Source: Klebsormidium nitens
Lineage: Eukaryota; Streptophyta; Klebsormidiophyceae; Klebsormidiales; Klebsormidiaceae
Direction of reading: 5' to 3'
Assembly (NCBI GenBank): GCA_000708835.1
Contig: DF237123.1
Location: 1 to 64,000 of the forward strand
Length of the DNA: 64,000 bases
In this document: piece after piece, positions 11,069 to 22,500 of the stretch
Position numbering within the stretch: the first letter of the stretch is position 1
Layout of the letters: each line of letters begins with the position of its first letter
Made by a program: the position numbers and the translations under genes
Notes under the pieces: model-generated
Databases searched by the model: none
The model's input: only the letters and a program-made list of their open reading frames with translations
What the model was told of the DNA's origin: nothing

Positions 11069-13074
11069 AGGGCTACGTGCATCTCTTTCAGCATGTACCC
11101 CATGCCAGGTGGCCAAACCTCATTGGCCAGATAAAATCCGCCTCCGTTTGCTGACGCAGCGGGGCGCGTCACATGGCGCCGTCGAAGTTGCAAAGACCAA
11201 ACTTGCATTGATATATTGAATCATTGGCAAGATCCTGAAGTGACTGATTCGTTTATTGCCCTCGCAAACTTTGTAACGCTTCGGGGCTAAGGGAGATGTA
11301 TCCTGTACAAGCATCTTCTGTATAATGACTCGAACCGGCTGAGCAGTTGGGTTCGTTTTGTCCGCTTTAGTTGTCCTTTCAAGGCAGCATCGTTCAGTCC
11401 GGAATGTTCGTGGGACGCCAAACAACAGCCCCGCCTCTCAGTGTGGCGCGGCGTCAGGCGAAGCCTTATTTGCGAAGCAACTTTGCAAGTCGCGCTCTGG
11501 GGACCCGCAAAGTCATCAACAGAAACACGGCTCATGAATCTGGGCGCACCGTTATTCACTAAGTTAAAGTACAGGCACGCAAGCTGGGCCCTGAATACGA
11601 TAGGCTAAATAAGATTGTCGGCTAGAGGGAGGATAGTGAGTTGGACGTGGCTGATCCACAGTGCAAGCTGTTGTGCAATCTCTGAAATCTACGTATTCAT
11701 CGCGTGCTTCTCAGCAAGGATTCGGCTCTGATGGTGTCATATATCTGGCCAGAGCATGTTCTATAAAAACCGGCACGTTTAGATTTGAACTCTAGCCTAG
11801 GCTAAATAAGCTGCCGTGCAGTATGTCTGATGGCCCATACTTTACTTCACCACGAAAGAAACGTTCCTTTTAGGATGTAAACTTACTGGTGCAGCTCAAG
11901 TACTCCTTCAACCACAGTGGTTCATGATCGACCGGTGTTCCAAGTTGGATAAGCACCGGACAGTACGTGGGCCGGGCGCATTTTGCCCCGTACGCATTTG
12001 TCGCGCAGATAATTGATATTCTTGATGGGTCAATCAGTCACATTGAATTGCATTGCAAGCCCATGTCACTTGTTCCAAGTAGGCCAAAATAGCAAGGACT
12101 TGATTGCAGCTATGTTGGCCACATGACAAGTGTTTATAGCCGACAGTTTGCGTTATGCAAGTTTGAAGCCAAAGCAAGCATCATCGGCCAGAATTTGGAA
12201 TTGCACTACATGGTCATTAAACTATTCAATGATTGCGTAATACTATTGCACTCAGCCTTGTATTGAGTGAAAGGCAGTAAATCAAGCACATCATGCTTGG
12301 GCTTGTACCGGCTGCACATATGTTTTCAATTTGGATGCACATGAGCTAGAGATCGAGCTAGGGCGTTAAGATCAATCCATGAGTCCGAAGCTGTGTATCA
12401 AGACATAATCTCTGATCATTCGCAGTTCATGCAATCAAGATGGAGGTAGAGCGTGACGTGCAGTGTTGGCAGGCTGAGGGACTTCCTCGACAATTGACGT
12501 GGAAAAACGAATTAGGCTACGTTCAGCAAAGATGAGAATCCCTGTTTGTGGTCGGTCCAAAGACCATATTAATCTGGTTGGCTGGCCATGACGGTCTCTG
12601 ACTCAACGTTAATTACGTGTCGGTTCCAGCTGTCTGTTTTCAGCTCCATACTATGCTACTACATGAAACTAACTCTGACCGGTTTGGGCCCATCTCGTCA
12701 ATCTTCGTCTATTGACCTCGGGCTACTTTATTCGAAACTTCTAACGTACAGTTAGCCTGCTTCACAACAATTCTCGCGGCGCCCGTACACAAGCAAAGCT
12801 TTAAAACTCGCGAGCCACCCATGCAACACTTATGCCGGTCCACCTCTACAGGCGGCCGGCGCCTACGTATTAAACCGCAGAGTCGCCCGGAAAAACCGCC
12901 CCGCTGGCACGTTTTCGGTCAAAGCTAAACTGTGGGGGAGAGACCGGGGGGCGCAGGCGGAGTCAAGCGACCTTTGACGTTCCGCCTAGGTTTTATTGGT
13001 AGTTAAGTCCAAAGCCTACCGCTAACTAGCAGGGGTTAAGATCTAGGTTTGCGGAATTGGTACAGCCTGCTCCG

Positions 13075-16000
13075 CTAGCAGGACCGGGCGCGCTTATGCG
13101 CGCCCTCCTCCGACGTCAGCGCCATGTCAGCGGCCTCGCTGGCCGTCCGCTTGTGGCCCACGTCCCCACCGTCCGTTCCGTCCGTTCCGTTCATTCCGCT
13201 GGGGCCCTCCTCGTCGTCCACCAGCATGCTCAGGCACTGCCACTCGGGCTCGTCCCCGGGGATGACGTCGTCGCTGGCGTCATTCAGGAACATGGCTGCC
13301 GCCATGTCGCTGAACACGTCCGCCTCCGGGACGGGGGGGCACTTCCCCTGGGAGCCGCTGCCCCCCTTGCTGGAGCCCTTCTCCTCCGCGCCGCGGAACG
13401 ACTCCTTGGCAGGAGAGGAGAAGTTCAGATACGACGGGACGGCGATCCCCGCCTTGCGGCTCGCGACCACCGAGCTGCACCGGCTCAGGGGGGACCCCTG
13501 CGGCAGCGCCGGGAACCCCCCGAAAGAGTTGTTGCGCGCCGGGGGGGGCGTCACGGACCGGTCCGGCGCGTCCAGTTCCGCGTCCAAAAGGTCGTCGTCC
13601 GAGTCGGAGCTCTCGTCGTCCGATTCGGACACCGCGCCGCCCCAACCGTCTTCCGAGTCGTTGTCGGGAGGGGTTGCGGGGAGGTTCCACGGGTTTGACG
13701 GGTTGGGGAAACTAGAGCCGAGGGCTTTGCGCGCGGAGGAGCACTCGGATTCGAGGTGCTTGCGGCGCGCGCGCTCCTCCTCGGCGGCTTTGAGGATCTC
13801 GGGGACGGGGCGGCCGGCCATGACCTGGAAAGGGGGAGAAAAAGAATCAGCATATTGGTGCGGATTTGGGGAAAAGACATCTCGGGATTGCGGTCTCAAA
13901 AGCAGAGTTCTAGTTTGAGGCTAAGCTGGATGATCGGTTCAAAGTGCAAGTTCGAAGTTTAAGGAGGTAGATTGCAAGCAAAGCCGTCAACCACAAGGGA
14001 CAAAGACAGGACTCGAAGCAAGAAGTGATTACGGGACAGGCAGTAATCGCCTTTCAGGTAACACGTGAAGTCCTTTTTGAGATTGCTACTACATAGGAAC
14101 GCAAAGGTTAAAAGACACACAGACAAGAAACTGAAGGACCAAGCGAAAAACCAATCACCCACCTGACGGTACGGCCAGCGCGCAATCCCGTACTTCTGGA
14201 ACAGTTGCCGGAAGCGCTGCGTCGTCAGCACCTGGGGGCGTCCCGCCGAGAGCTTCTGACACGCGTCCTGCATCGGGAGCTTGAAGCAGTCGACGAGCTG
14301 CTCCAGCGTGATCGGGCCGGGCTCGCTCGGAATGGGGGGCAGCCGGTCCAGCACTTCCTGGACCCCCGAAATGGTGACGATGTTGTGCTTGCGCTTGAGG
14401 CGCACCCAGCGGCGGCGGAGCTGGCGCTCGGACCTGCGGGGGAGGAGAGGGATGATGTCAGCAGAGTGTTTGGAATAACGTCAGCTTTGGAAGATGGATC
14501 GGCCCAAACACCGTGAGGTGGTTGAGGTTGGAGGCAAAGCCAAGTCAAAGTGGTTTCCATCTGGCTTGCACCCTGCCAGATCAAGACCTTCATGTTCACA
14601 AGCAGACGAACAAGACCGGTCAATGAGGCAAAAGAAGTAGAGTCAGCGAGATCAGTAAGATTGACAGCGTGAATCGGCAAGGAAAAACTGCGTACCTGCC
14701 GGGGAAGAACTGGGTCATCTTCTTGAACGTGATCTTGCGCCCGTACTCGGCCAACTTGCCCAGGAAGCGCCGGTCCTCCTCCTCGGAGAAGGGGCCCCGC
14801 TTCAGCGCCTGTTCGTCGGGTTTCCCAGCCTCCGTGAGCCCGCTCGCCTCCGAGGGCATTGCCGACAGGGCCCCCGAGCTGGGGGCCGGGTCCACCTTGA
14901 CCAGGGCCAGGTTAGCCTTAACCATCGCGGGTTTGGTGGGGGTTTTGGGCGGGGGGGTTTTGGGGAGCGGCTTCTCGTCGACGAAGAGGGACGAGAGGAG
15001 GGGCCCTGTTGAGGGCAGGGTTGGCGTGTTTTGCTGCTGGACGAAGCTCTCGACGAGCCCGACCAGGGCCTCCATGCTCTGGGGGGAGGCGGAGCGGGGG
15101 GGAGGAGTCGAGAGGGTGGCAGCAGATGCGACGGCTTCGACGTAGCTGCCAGGGTTGAAGGAGGAGGCGGGAACGGGAGTGCCTGCGGGGAGGGGGAAGA
15201 AACACGTTTAGGAAGGAGAAAAAATCGAAGTTTTTCAAGTTCGAGATCTGGTCGATGGAATCTGGTCAGAATAGTGGGGCCTGTTTGAAAGGAGTGAAAA
15301 ACAGGATAAAGTGCAGCAAGGAACATCCGTCGTGTGAGTTGGTCGGTGTGACTGATCGACCTTGAATAAAAGCAGGTTTGGGATTTGAGTACAGAGAGCT
15401 ATTGGATTGATCCAGTTCTGACATGCAAGAAAGAGAAGGTCAGGTAGAAGGTTGAAAGCACCAATCCGAAGCAGCAAGCAATGAGCAACAAATCTGGTTC
15501 AGAAACTTGCAAAGTCTTCACAATGATCATGACTTGACCCAACTTTTGCAGCTTTCAGCGTGCATGCATGCATTGCGCCAATTACGCTTTCAGCAGAAGA
15601 AAAATCAACACCCTCTGAGAAGAGAAAAGCCCAAGCGGGGGGCAAAAAACTTACTTGGGTACTGGGGGGGGAGAATGGTGGTGGCCAGTCCTGAGGAGCC
15701 CGCGACGAGAGCACTGATCAGAGCGTCGACAGAGGCGTTCTCACGGGGGGGGGAGAGCGGAGAGCTCATCTCAGGGCGAGAGGTGCTGCAGGCGCGTGGG
15801 GGGGGGGACGGAATGGGCTCTGCAAAGAGGGGGAGGGGGGAAGGAGTTGCTGTTAGTCACTGAAAAGGGGGTGTCGCTGACTTGGCCGTTTTAAAGGCAG
15901 AAGAATCGCGGAAAACGCTGCTTGAAATTCAAAGAAAGCAGATCTGGTGGTCTCAGGAGCGCGTGCCAAGAGACATGTGGAGTAAGAGTCAGCCCATATT

Positions 16001-17928
16001 ACTAGAGTGCGAGAAAGTCTCAAGGGATCAGCGCTACTGTAGTCACTGAAACTTACAGCCAGAATCCAATCAAGCAATTGGAAGGAACGATTCGCAAATG
16101 TGCATTGGATTAAGCCGGAGGGATGTATTGCATTTAACTTACAATGAGCAGTGAGAGCCGACAGCCGAGTTGGCATCAGCCAAGCTGTTGCGGTTGAGGG
16201 CAGGTTTGGTGGTTGGAGGAGTGGTAGGGACCCAGTTCCTTGGAGAACCGTCATCTGCAAAAGGAAACATTTCTTAATGATAAGTGGAAAAGGTGGTTCT
16301 GGCATCTGTAAGAGTAAAGCCTTCTGATGAGAAGTTAGAGGGTGAGGTGGCCAATCCAAGTATGAAGAGCTGAAAGAGCCAGTCATAGAAGCAAGGGACA
16401 GTGAAAAATAGGAAGGAAGAGGAATGAGAACAAGGATCGAACTTGGTTATTGCTTGATCTGGCGAAAGACTTGATGCACCAGACTCTGACAACCTTGTGT
16501 GGATCAACTTTAAATCCTCATCAACCACTATTTTAGATATAACGATTCACAAGGAGGTTCACAAAAGCCAGTTTGCCAAGAGATCTGACCACTTCAAGGA
16601 AGAAACAAGTTACTAGACATGAAATCACAACTTGTCAAAAGTCTCAAAAAGGTTTGATAAGACACCACCAAGCATGGAAAACGTTCTCAGAGGCAACCCT
16701 GCAGATGCAAAGGCGAGAAACTTGCAGGAAGAGAGAACTGATGTGGAGTTACAGCAAGGAGGAAAGAGATTACGAATGACAGAAAGACGAGAAAGTGAAG
16801 GACAACGAACACTTATGAAAAACACCACCATGACATGTCAAATCTAAAGATAAGAGAAAGTAGTAGTCTGCAGGAATGTTGAATAAAGTGGTGGAATGCA
16901 GAAGTCTTGAACTCACCAGGCCAAGTCATGGGGTCCAGGTTGGCATCCGGCAGCGACCCCATACCACTCCCCAACAACTGGTCCAGCGCTGACATGTCAT
17001 CCTCAGGCCACAACTCAGAGCCCCACCCATCAGTGTTCAGCGAGCAACTCTCAAACCCGTCGCTGTTTGACACTCCAGCGTCGCACTGGGGAAGGCACTC
17101 GTCGCCGGACTCGTCTGAAGAGGACCCCCTGGGAGGACACCCGCCGTCGGATTCAGAGGAATCCGACGGCCCAGAGAGCGAGGCGTCGTGCTCCGGAATC
17201 TGGAACGTCTCGGGCTGTTGCCAAAGCGGGGGTGGGGTTGGGTTAAGCAGCTGCTGGATGAGGGTTTGCTGCTGCTGCTGCTGCTGCTGCGCCGCGTAGC
17301 GCTGGAGCAACAGCTGCGCGACAGTGTCCAGCATGTCGCCGCCACCTGGCACGCTCTTATTGGTCTGGAGCAGCGCGGCCACCAGCTGCGTGGTCTGATC
17401 GGCCCGCGCGTTGGTCTGCAGCTGGGACAGGATGTTGGCTACTGGGTCAGCAGCAAACCCGCCTCGGTTAGCGCCGAACAGCGGAGGTGCGGAGCCCAGG
17501 AGGGAAGAGAAGCTGGGCATCGCTTTGAGCGCGGCCAATGCCGCGTCGATGGGGGGTGGCGACGGCGAGAAGGGCGACAGGCGGGTCTGAGGGAGGTTTG
17601 CAGAAGCCGCCCTGAGGAGCGCCGCATGCCTCTCGGCATTTCCAGGATGTGCAGCAGGCATGCTGAAGCTCTTCTGGAGTGCGGGAGATGACATCTGTGG
17701 CTGGGTGGTGGAGTGGCCGGCGGGGCGGGGGGTGCCCTTGCTCTTGGATTTCCCCTTGGAAGACCCCCCGGAAAAGTGCGTGAGGGCAGATGCCATCAGA
17801 TTGGGCGAGGGCAGGAAGAGCGGGTTGCTGCTGTCCGCCTTTGCCGCCTTCTTCTGCATCTTCTTGAGGCGGATCGCATCGGCCCGCATTGCGACCGCGG
17901 TCTGCGCATCGGTGGCGCCGGAAGCCAT
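13075..17928 (-). CDS. SANT/Myb plus RWP-RK transcription factor, five exons
   Basis: Proposed exons (minus): 17928-16917, 15819-15655, 15182-14696, 14433-14163, 13824-13075. All junctions are GT/AG and phases agree, giving 894 residues. Exon 1 is Ala/Ser/Pro-rich with a polyglutamine run. A Myb/SANT helix bundle spans about 519-575: FSEEEDRRFLGKLAEYGRK, then FFPGRSERQLRRRWVRLKRK, created exactly across the exon 3/4 splice. An RWP-RK-like DNA-binding motif follows at about 594-650 (GIARWPYRQV; the usual RWPxRK is RWPYRQ here). The C-terminus is acidic and Ser-rich, suggesting activation. RWP-RK proteins regulate nitrogen responses and gamete or egg identity in green plants (family knowledge). 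The start is the first ATG of exon 1; upstream frame lacks an ATG. No nitrate-sensing N-domain or PB1 was seen, so it is not a standard NLP. Confidence 0.78.
17268..17291 (-). repeat. CAG repeat encoding polyglutamine
   Basis: Eight Gln codons, all CAG on the minus strand, lie inside exon 1 of the SANT/RWP-RK gene, followed by TLIQQLL. Length polymorphism between strains is likely. Confidence 0.85.
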
Positions 17929-18937
17929 TGCGGCCGGGGGGGGCGGCGGAGGCGCTAGCGCAGGAGGCCCATGCAGGGAGCAGGGTCGCAGGAGGGCTGG
18001 TCGTTGCACGTTTTCGCTTAAGCTTCGGATCAATGGGGGGGCGTGCGGGGTGCCAATTGCCTTGAGGGCGCAGGTTCGACGCGACAGGCAATGCGGGCGC
18101 AGGGCTCTTTGGCCGCCACCAAATCAGAAGACGCAGTTGACTGCGGATCGGAAAATGAGGAAAAGAGCAAACTGGCACTCGTGCCATTGGCGCCGCTAAT
18201 GCTGGTGCCCTGATTCAGAGGCGAAGGCGACGCCAGGCTTCTTGCTCCTCAGTCTTCGGCGTCAGCTGTCCCATCACGAAGCGCTTTCACAGGAGGCTGG
18301 AGCGCCTTCTTTTTTTAGCGGGGCGCTTCTCTGCGTTGCGCGCACCCGGCGCTTCCAGAAAACGTCCTCCCAACCGTCCTCCCCAAGTGACCGTGGCCGG
18401 CGCCCGGGGCACGGGATGCGATCCTGGTTTGCTACTTCAAGAGTCTATAGGTTAACTGAACCCACGTCGAAATAAGAACTCGTTACGAGTCAGATAATAT
18501 GTTTAGAAAGGTCGAACTTACGGTCAAGGTCTTACAGATTGTGCCCCAGTGCATATCCCCCCGATATGGCCTTTTGATTTCTTATACAAAACCCAATGAT
18601 CAACTTAACCATTAGGTAACCCAATACCAAGGCCCAATTCCCGGTCTTGGGTCTGGTAGTGGAAGCTCCGTGCGTTGATTGTCAGATCAATGTTCCACCG
18701 GTGTGGATAGGCTTGTTCCGGCACAGGGGGCTTGAACGCATCCTTTCGTGAGCCCCCTGGAGAAATTCATAAGCACGTGCTCACGTGACAATTTATGTAT
18801 TTCCATAATTACATACACTAATGATGGTTGGATAGTAACGTCAACCCTTTCCTTCCAAGTTCCAGCCTTCCAGCCTGACTCGCTGGGTGTTCTTCTTCCT
18901 TTTGTTGGGAGCCGTGAGATATATCGATTTTTGTAAA

Positions 18938-18972
18938 GCCGTCCGATATATGATTCTATCTGATCGGACGGC
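18938..18972. repeat. 10-bp perfect inverted repeat
   Basis: GCCGTCCGAT at 18938-18947 pairs with ATCGGACGGC at 18963-18972 across a 15-base loop. It could be a cruciform, a transcript hairpin or a remnant of transposon ends. Confidence 0.7.
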
Positions 18973-19130
18973 CTTCCCTTAGTGCAGCTTTATTGATATT
19001 CCGGGACCTTGGCCGCGGGAAGCAGGTTTCTCGTCATCAGCTTTAGCACTACTGATATTCGTAATTTTGGCCGAGAGTTTTGTGCATGCACGCGTCAAGA
19101 TACGTGTCGAATTTTAAATAACTTGAATTA

Positions 19131-19154
19131 TGGGTGTCCCCAATTGGACACCCA
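19131..19154. repeat. 9-bp perfect inverted repeat
   Basis: TGGGTGTCC at 19131-19139 pairs with GGACACCCA at 19146-19154 around CCAATT. It lies about 160 bases from the preceding hairpin, outside any gene I can see. Confidence 0.7.
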
Positions 19155-22100
19155 TTTTTGACCACACGGCATCATCTGCTTGGCTGTTGGGCTGCTTTGA
19201 CCTTGATCGACGGCCTCAAAGAGCTATAAAGTCCACTGCTTATAATATTGCTTGACCCGCGAAAGTGGGCGTTGAGCGAGATGATAGCCGGTCGAGCAGG
19301 AGGCTATTTGCGGAGGCCCCTGCATAATGCCTTGGATTCCGAGACAGTTGGATTTGGAACCAGCTGGCGTTGGCATAATCAAGCTGTGCCGGCCACGCGC
19401 CAGCAAAGGAAGCTGAGCCCTAGTCAGGTTCTGACCTGTGTCAATCTTCTGTAGCCGATTATTGCGTTCATCTGACGGTCATCCGTCTGTTTGCCTGATT
19501 CTGTGATTCTTCATATCCGTCGATAGCCAAAGCGTGCAACTCTTCAACGATTGAAAGCGAACTCCAAAGCCCGCAAAGTCTTCAGTCAACAATCATCGTC
19601 GATTTCGGAGGAGGGCTCTCTGCGAGATTTCATAGTCAGTGACGGTTCTCTCGCGCCAAAATGTGGCAGCAAAGAAATGATTTAGGATCCAATTCAAGCA
19701 CTTGGAACTTGGAAAAGGTCATCAGCCATCGTTGTTTGCAACTTCAATCCAGCTAGGCTTGTCTGTACCTACAATGTAGGGACCATATGGTGGTACAGCG
19801 CAGAGAGTCTCTGTAGGACGGCTTATTTCTCGGCTGGAGCCTAAAAGCTGAGGGGCTCCACCGAGCAAGTTCACATCTCCAATTAGTTGTCCGGATAGCA
19901 TCGAGAGCGTCCGATTGAATCTCAAACCAATCTCAACCCCCGAGACATTATTGTATCTACCGTCGATCCTGCCACGATATCTAAGGTGCCCGGTGGCTCA
20001 TCTACTGCTCACCGCAGGAAGCTGGTAACTAGGGACAGCGCAGTCACGGCAACTGCTAGCCCACCACATTACCGAGCGGTAAGCCCATTAAATACCACCG
20101 ACTGGTCCTTGAGTCCTGCAACTCCCTTCAAAGTTCATATCCTGCTCTGATTCGTCAAATCAGGTTGTGACACCTTGGCAATTGAAATCCCGGAATGCAG
20201 GGCGATCCATAAATTAAGATCAGAAGATTCCGCTCCGGCGTGGGAGCGAAACAACTTGGAAGGGCCCGCGGTCGAATAAGCAGCTACCGGGCAACCTTCA
20301 CCAGTCCAATTACCACGGGCTCGCGCCCGCGTAATTTCCGCGGAATGCTAAATGCTTAAATCCGGTTAGGTCTGTACCGGTATTAGGTAGGTATACCTAT
20401 GCAAGGCTGAAGCAGGCTGAAGTCAAAGTGGTTGCGGTCCTCGAGTCCCTGACCGCTGTCGATACTCAGAAATATCGATAACTCGCTGGCAAATCTTCAA
20501 ATCCTGGCACCAGATCCTGCAGCTTATGGGCCGCTTATGGGAACTCCCCCTTAAATAAGCAGCTAGTGTCCACAAACCGGTTTCCGGCGTGCGGACCCAT
20601 GTGGACCTAGTATAGGTAGTCCTAGCACCTGGTAGGCAGCACCTTCTTTCGCTCGGAACCAGTCCTGTAAATCCGGAGTCAGCTGTCAAATACGAGGAGA
20701 GGTTTGATTCCTATCCGGTCGCTTTTGAAAGGCAAACTCGTCGCCAAGTCAAGTGACTTCCTAAAATCTCTCGAAATACCGTAGGTAGGTACCGGACTTC
20801 CTTTTGCGGTCTTTGATCGACGTACAGAGTCCAGACTCGCTCGATCAGTTGAAGTCCCTTGGTGCGCGAGCGCTTTTGTCTTTGCTCGCGTAGCACTGAC
20901 ACTGAGGATCACTCTTTAATACTGTGAAGTTGACGATAAATTTGGCGGCGGTTGTCAAACCGGTGAATGGCTTTCACCCTGTACTAGTCCGATTATAGTC
21001 TAAGTTAGCAGTGCCTGTTGCGACAAACGGCGTGCTGACGCTACCTTAAACTAAGGATCGGCTCACACCTTTTCCAAGTCTGCCTCCGTCCCTTCCACAG
21101 TGATTTCTCGCAAAAGAACCTCAAGAAATTTCAAATCGGCCAGTAAACCAAGTATGCACGCAGGAAGCGCTAAAGGTCTCAAAACGTGATCATGTAGGAC
21201 CATGCACTGACTCAGCCTTGGAATGTAGGCAGCTGTACCGTAATTTCAATTCGGTTGGCAGCTTCTGTTCCTGGCGGCCCTTGATGCTGGTGCTGAGGCT
21301 GCAATGGTGAGTGCGAAGGCATCCGAGTCCTTTGTTCAGTTTCATTTGCTGTAACAAATTCGTCATCTCCGTTGCTGGTAAATCAAGTGGCGCTGATATA
21401 AGACCTGCAGAGATCGACAAATAAACCTCTGACAAGCTGCATACGATCGTCCATTGTGACCGCTGCTGGCGAGTTGTTGCGACACCAATGTCTGTTCATC
21501 GATCTGCTCAGTGACTGCAGAGAATGTGGTTGACTCGCAATGCTAGGAAAGGGCAGAGTGTAGAATGGGTGATTCGTTGTTGTTTTGATCCGGTCATGTG
21601 GCAGTTTGACAAAGTATCTTGCTTAAGTTGAAACTTTAAAACGGCGCAGGTTACTATCTGCCTGTGCTGCATTGCAGCTAATTTTAGGGTTCCCTGACCA
21701 TCTTCTATCAAGATAGGGGTTGCTCTTTGAACTCATGGGACTTTCAGGACAAATTGAAATTGGGGACTTCTGACTTCTATGCGCGCAGCTGCTTTACCAC
21801 TTGAAACTCGTGATTTTCTTACTCAATGTAGATCATAAGATCTTTGACTGCACCCAGATTGATTTCTTCAACTTGCTGCCACCATTGGTGGTTGCTTCTC
21901 TCAATTGAAGATTGATGGCGTTGGACGCTTGCCGGCGAGCCAAATCAATTGCAGATTTGAAGCATATTCATACCTCCCCTCGTGACTCTGTGGCACGCCA
22001 TATTGTGATACTTGGACTACTCATCTTCAGCGTTGCAGGTGTCAATGTCTTGGTTGCTATATCGGTCACCTTTTCTCAAGCCCTATCCACGATCGGCACC

Positions 22101-22208
22101 CTTCAACTGCTGATCTCCACTCAAGCTGGCTGAAAATCAACCCCTGAAAGACTAACCTACCGGCTTCTCAACCCCATGCCAAACCTGCTAATCACAAACT
22201 TGTCAAAC

Positions 22209-22500
22209 TGCGCGGGCGCTCTCAGTTTTGTGAAGTATCCGCTCCTCCTTTGACCGCCGCTCAACTGTCAAACTGATCTACCGGCTGCTTGAACTCTGCG
22301 CAACGCAACTCGCTAGATATAAAAGTTCGCAGGGGCTCTCGGAGCTGCAAAGTATCCGCTCCCCCGTTGCCTGCCGCTCAACCCCAGACCGTACAAATGT
22401 AGCGGCTTCTTAGACTCTGTGCAACTCAATCCATTGACCACAACTGTCCAACTGTCCGCAGGCGCTTTCGGAGATGCAAAGAGTTCACTCCCCCGTCGAC
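22209..22500. repeat. Three diverged tandem units of about 120 bp
   Basis: Blocks resembling CGCAGGCGCTCTCGGAG, then GCAAAGTATCCGCTCCCCCGT, start near 22209, 22327 and 22455. Spacing is about 117 and 129 bases. Units 1 and 2 are followed by GCCGCTCAAC. No coding potential was seen. Confidence 0.6.

Larger units (their letters stand above)
4430..13074. other. Gene-poor intergenic DNA
   Basis: About 8.6 kb with no ORF that has an ATG start, sensible length and recognisable protein. Short open frames occur on both strands but show no domain, no paired splice sites and no extended codon pattern. The stretch holds short local repeats (listed separately at 8855-9055 and 10987-11068), a G/C-rich patch near 5873-5925, and many short TAC/GTA-rich segments between about 6360 and 7480. 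It may contain decayed mobile elements that I cannot name. Confidence 0.5.

Noticed and set aside
13057-13918. Plus-strand frames opposite the last RWP-RK exon
   Set aside because: Shadow of a GC-rich coding exon; the minus-strand frame joins perfectly to the RWP-RK exon by splicing.
16143-16254. Candidate extra exon in RWP-RK intron 1 (good TGCAG acceptor and GTAAG donor)
   Set aside because: Its length (112 bases) breaks the phase between exons 1 and 2, which fit without it. It could be a rare alternative exon.
21912-22133. 73-codon plus-strand frame with a hydrophobic segment
   Set aside because: A single short frame with no family resemblance, no splice partners and no neighbouring context; chance is sufficient.
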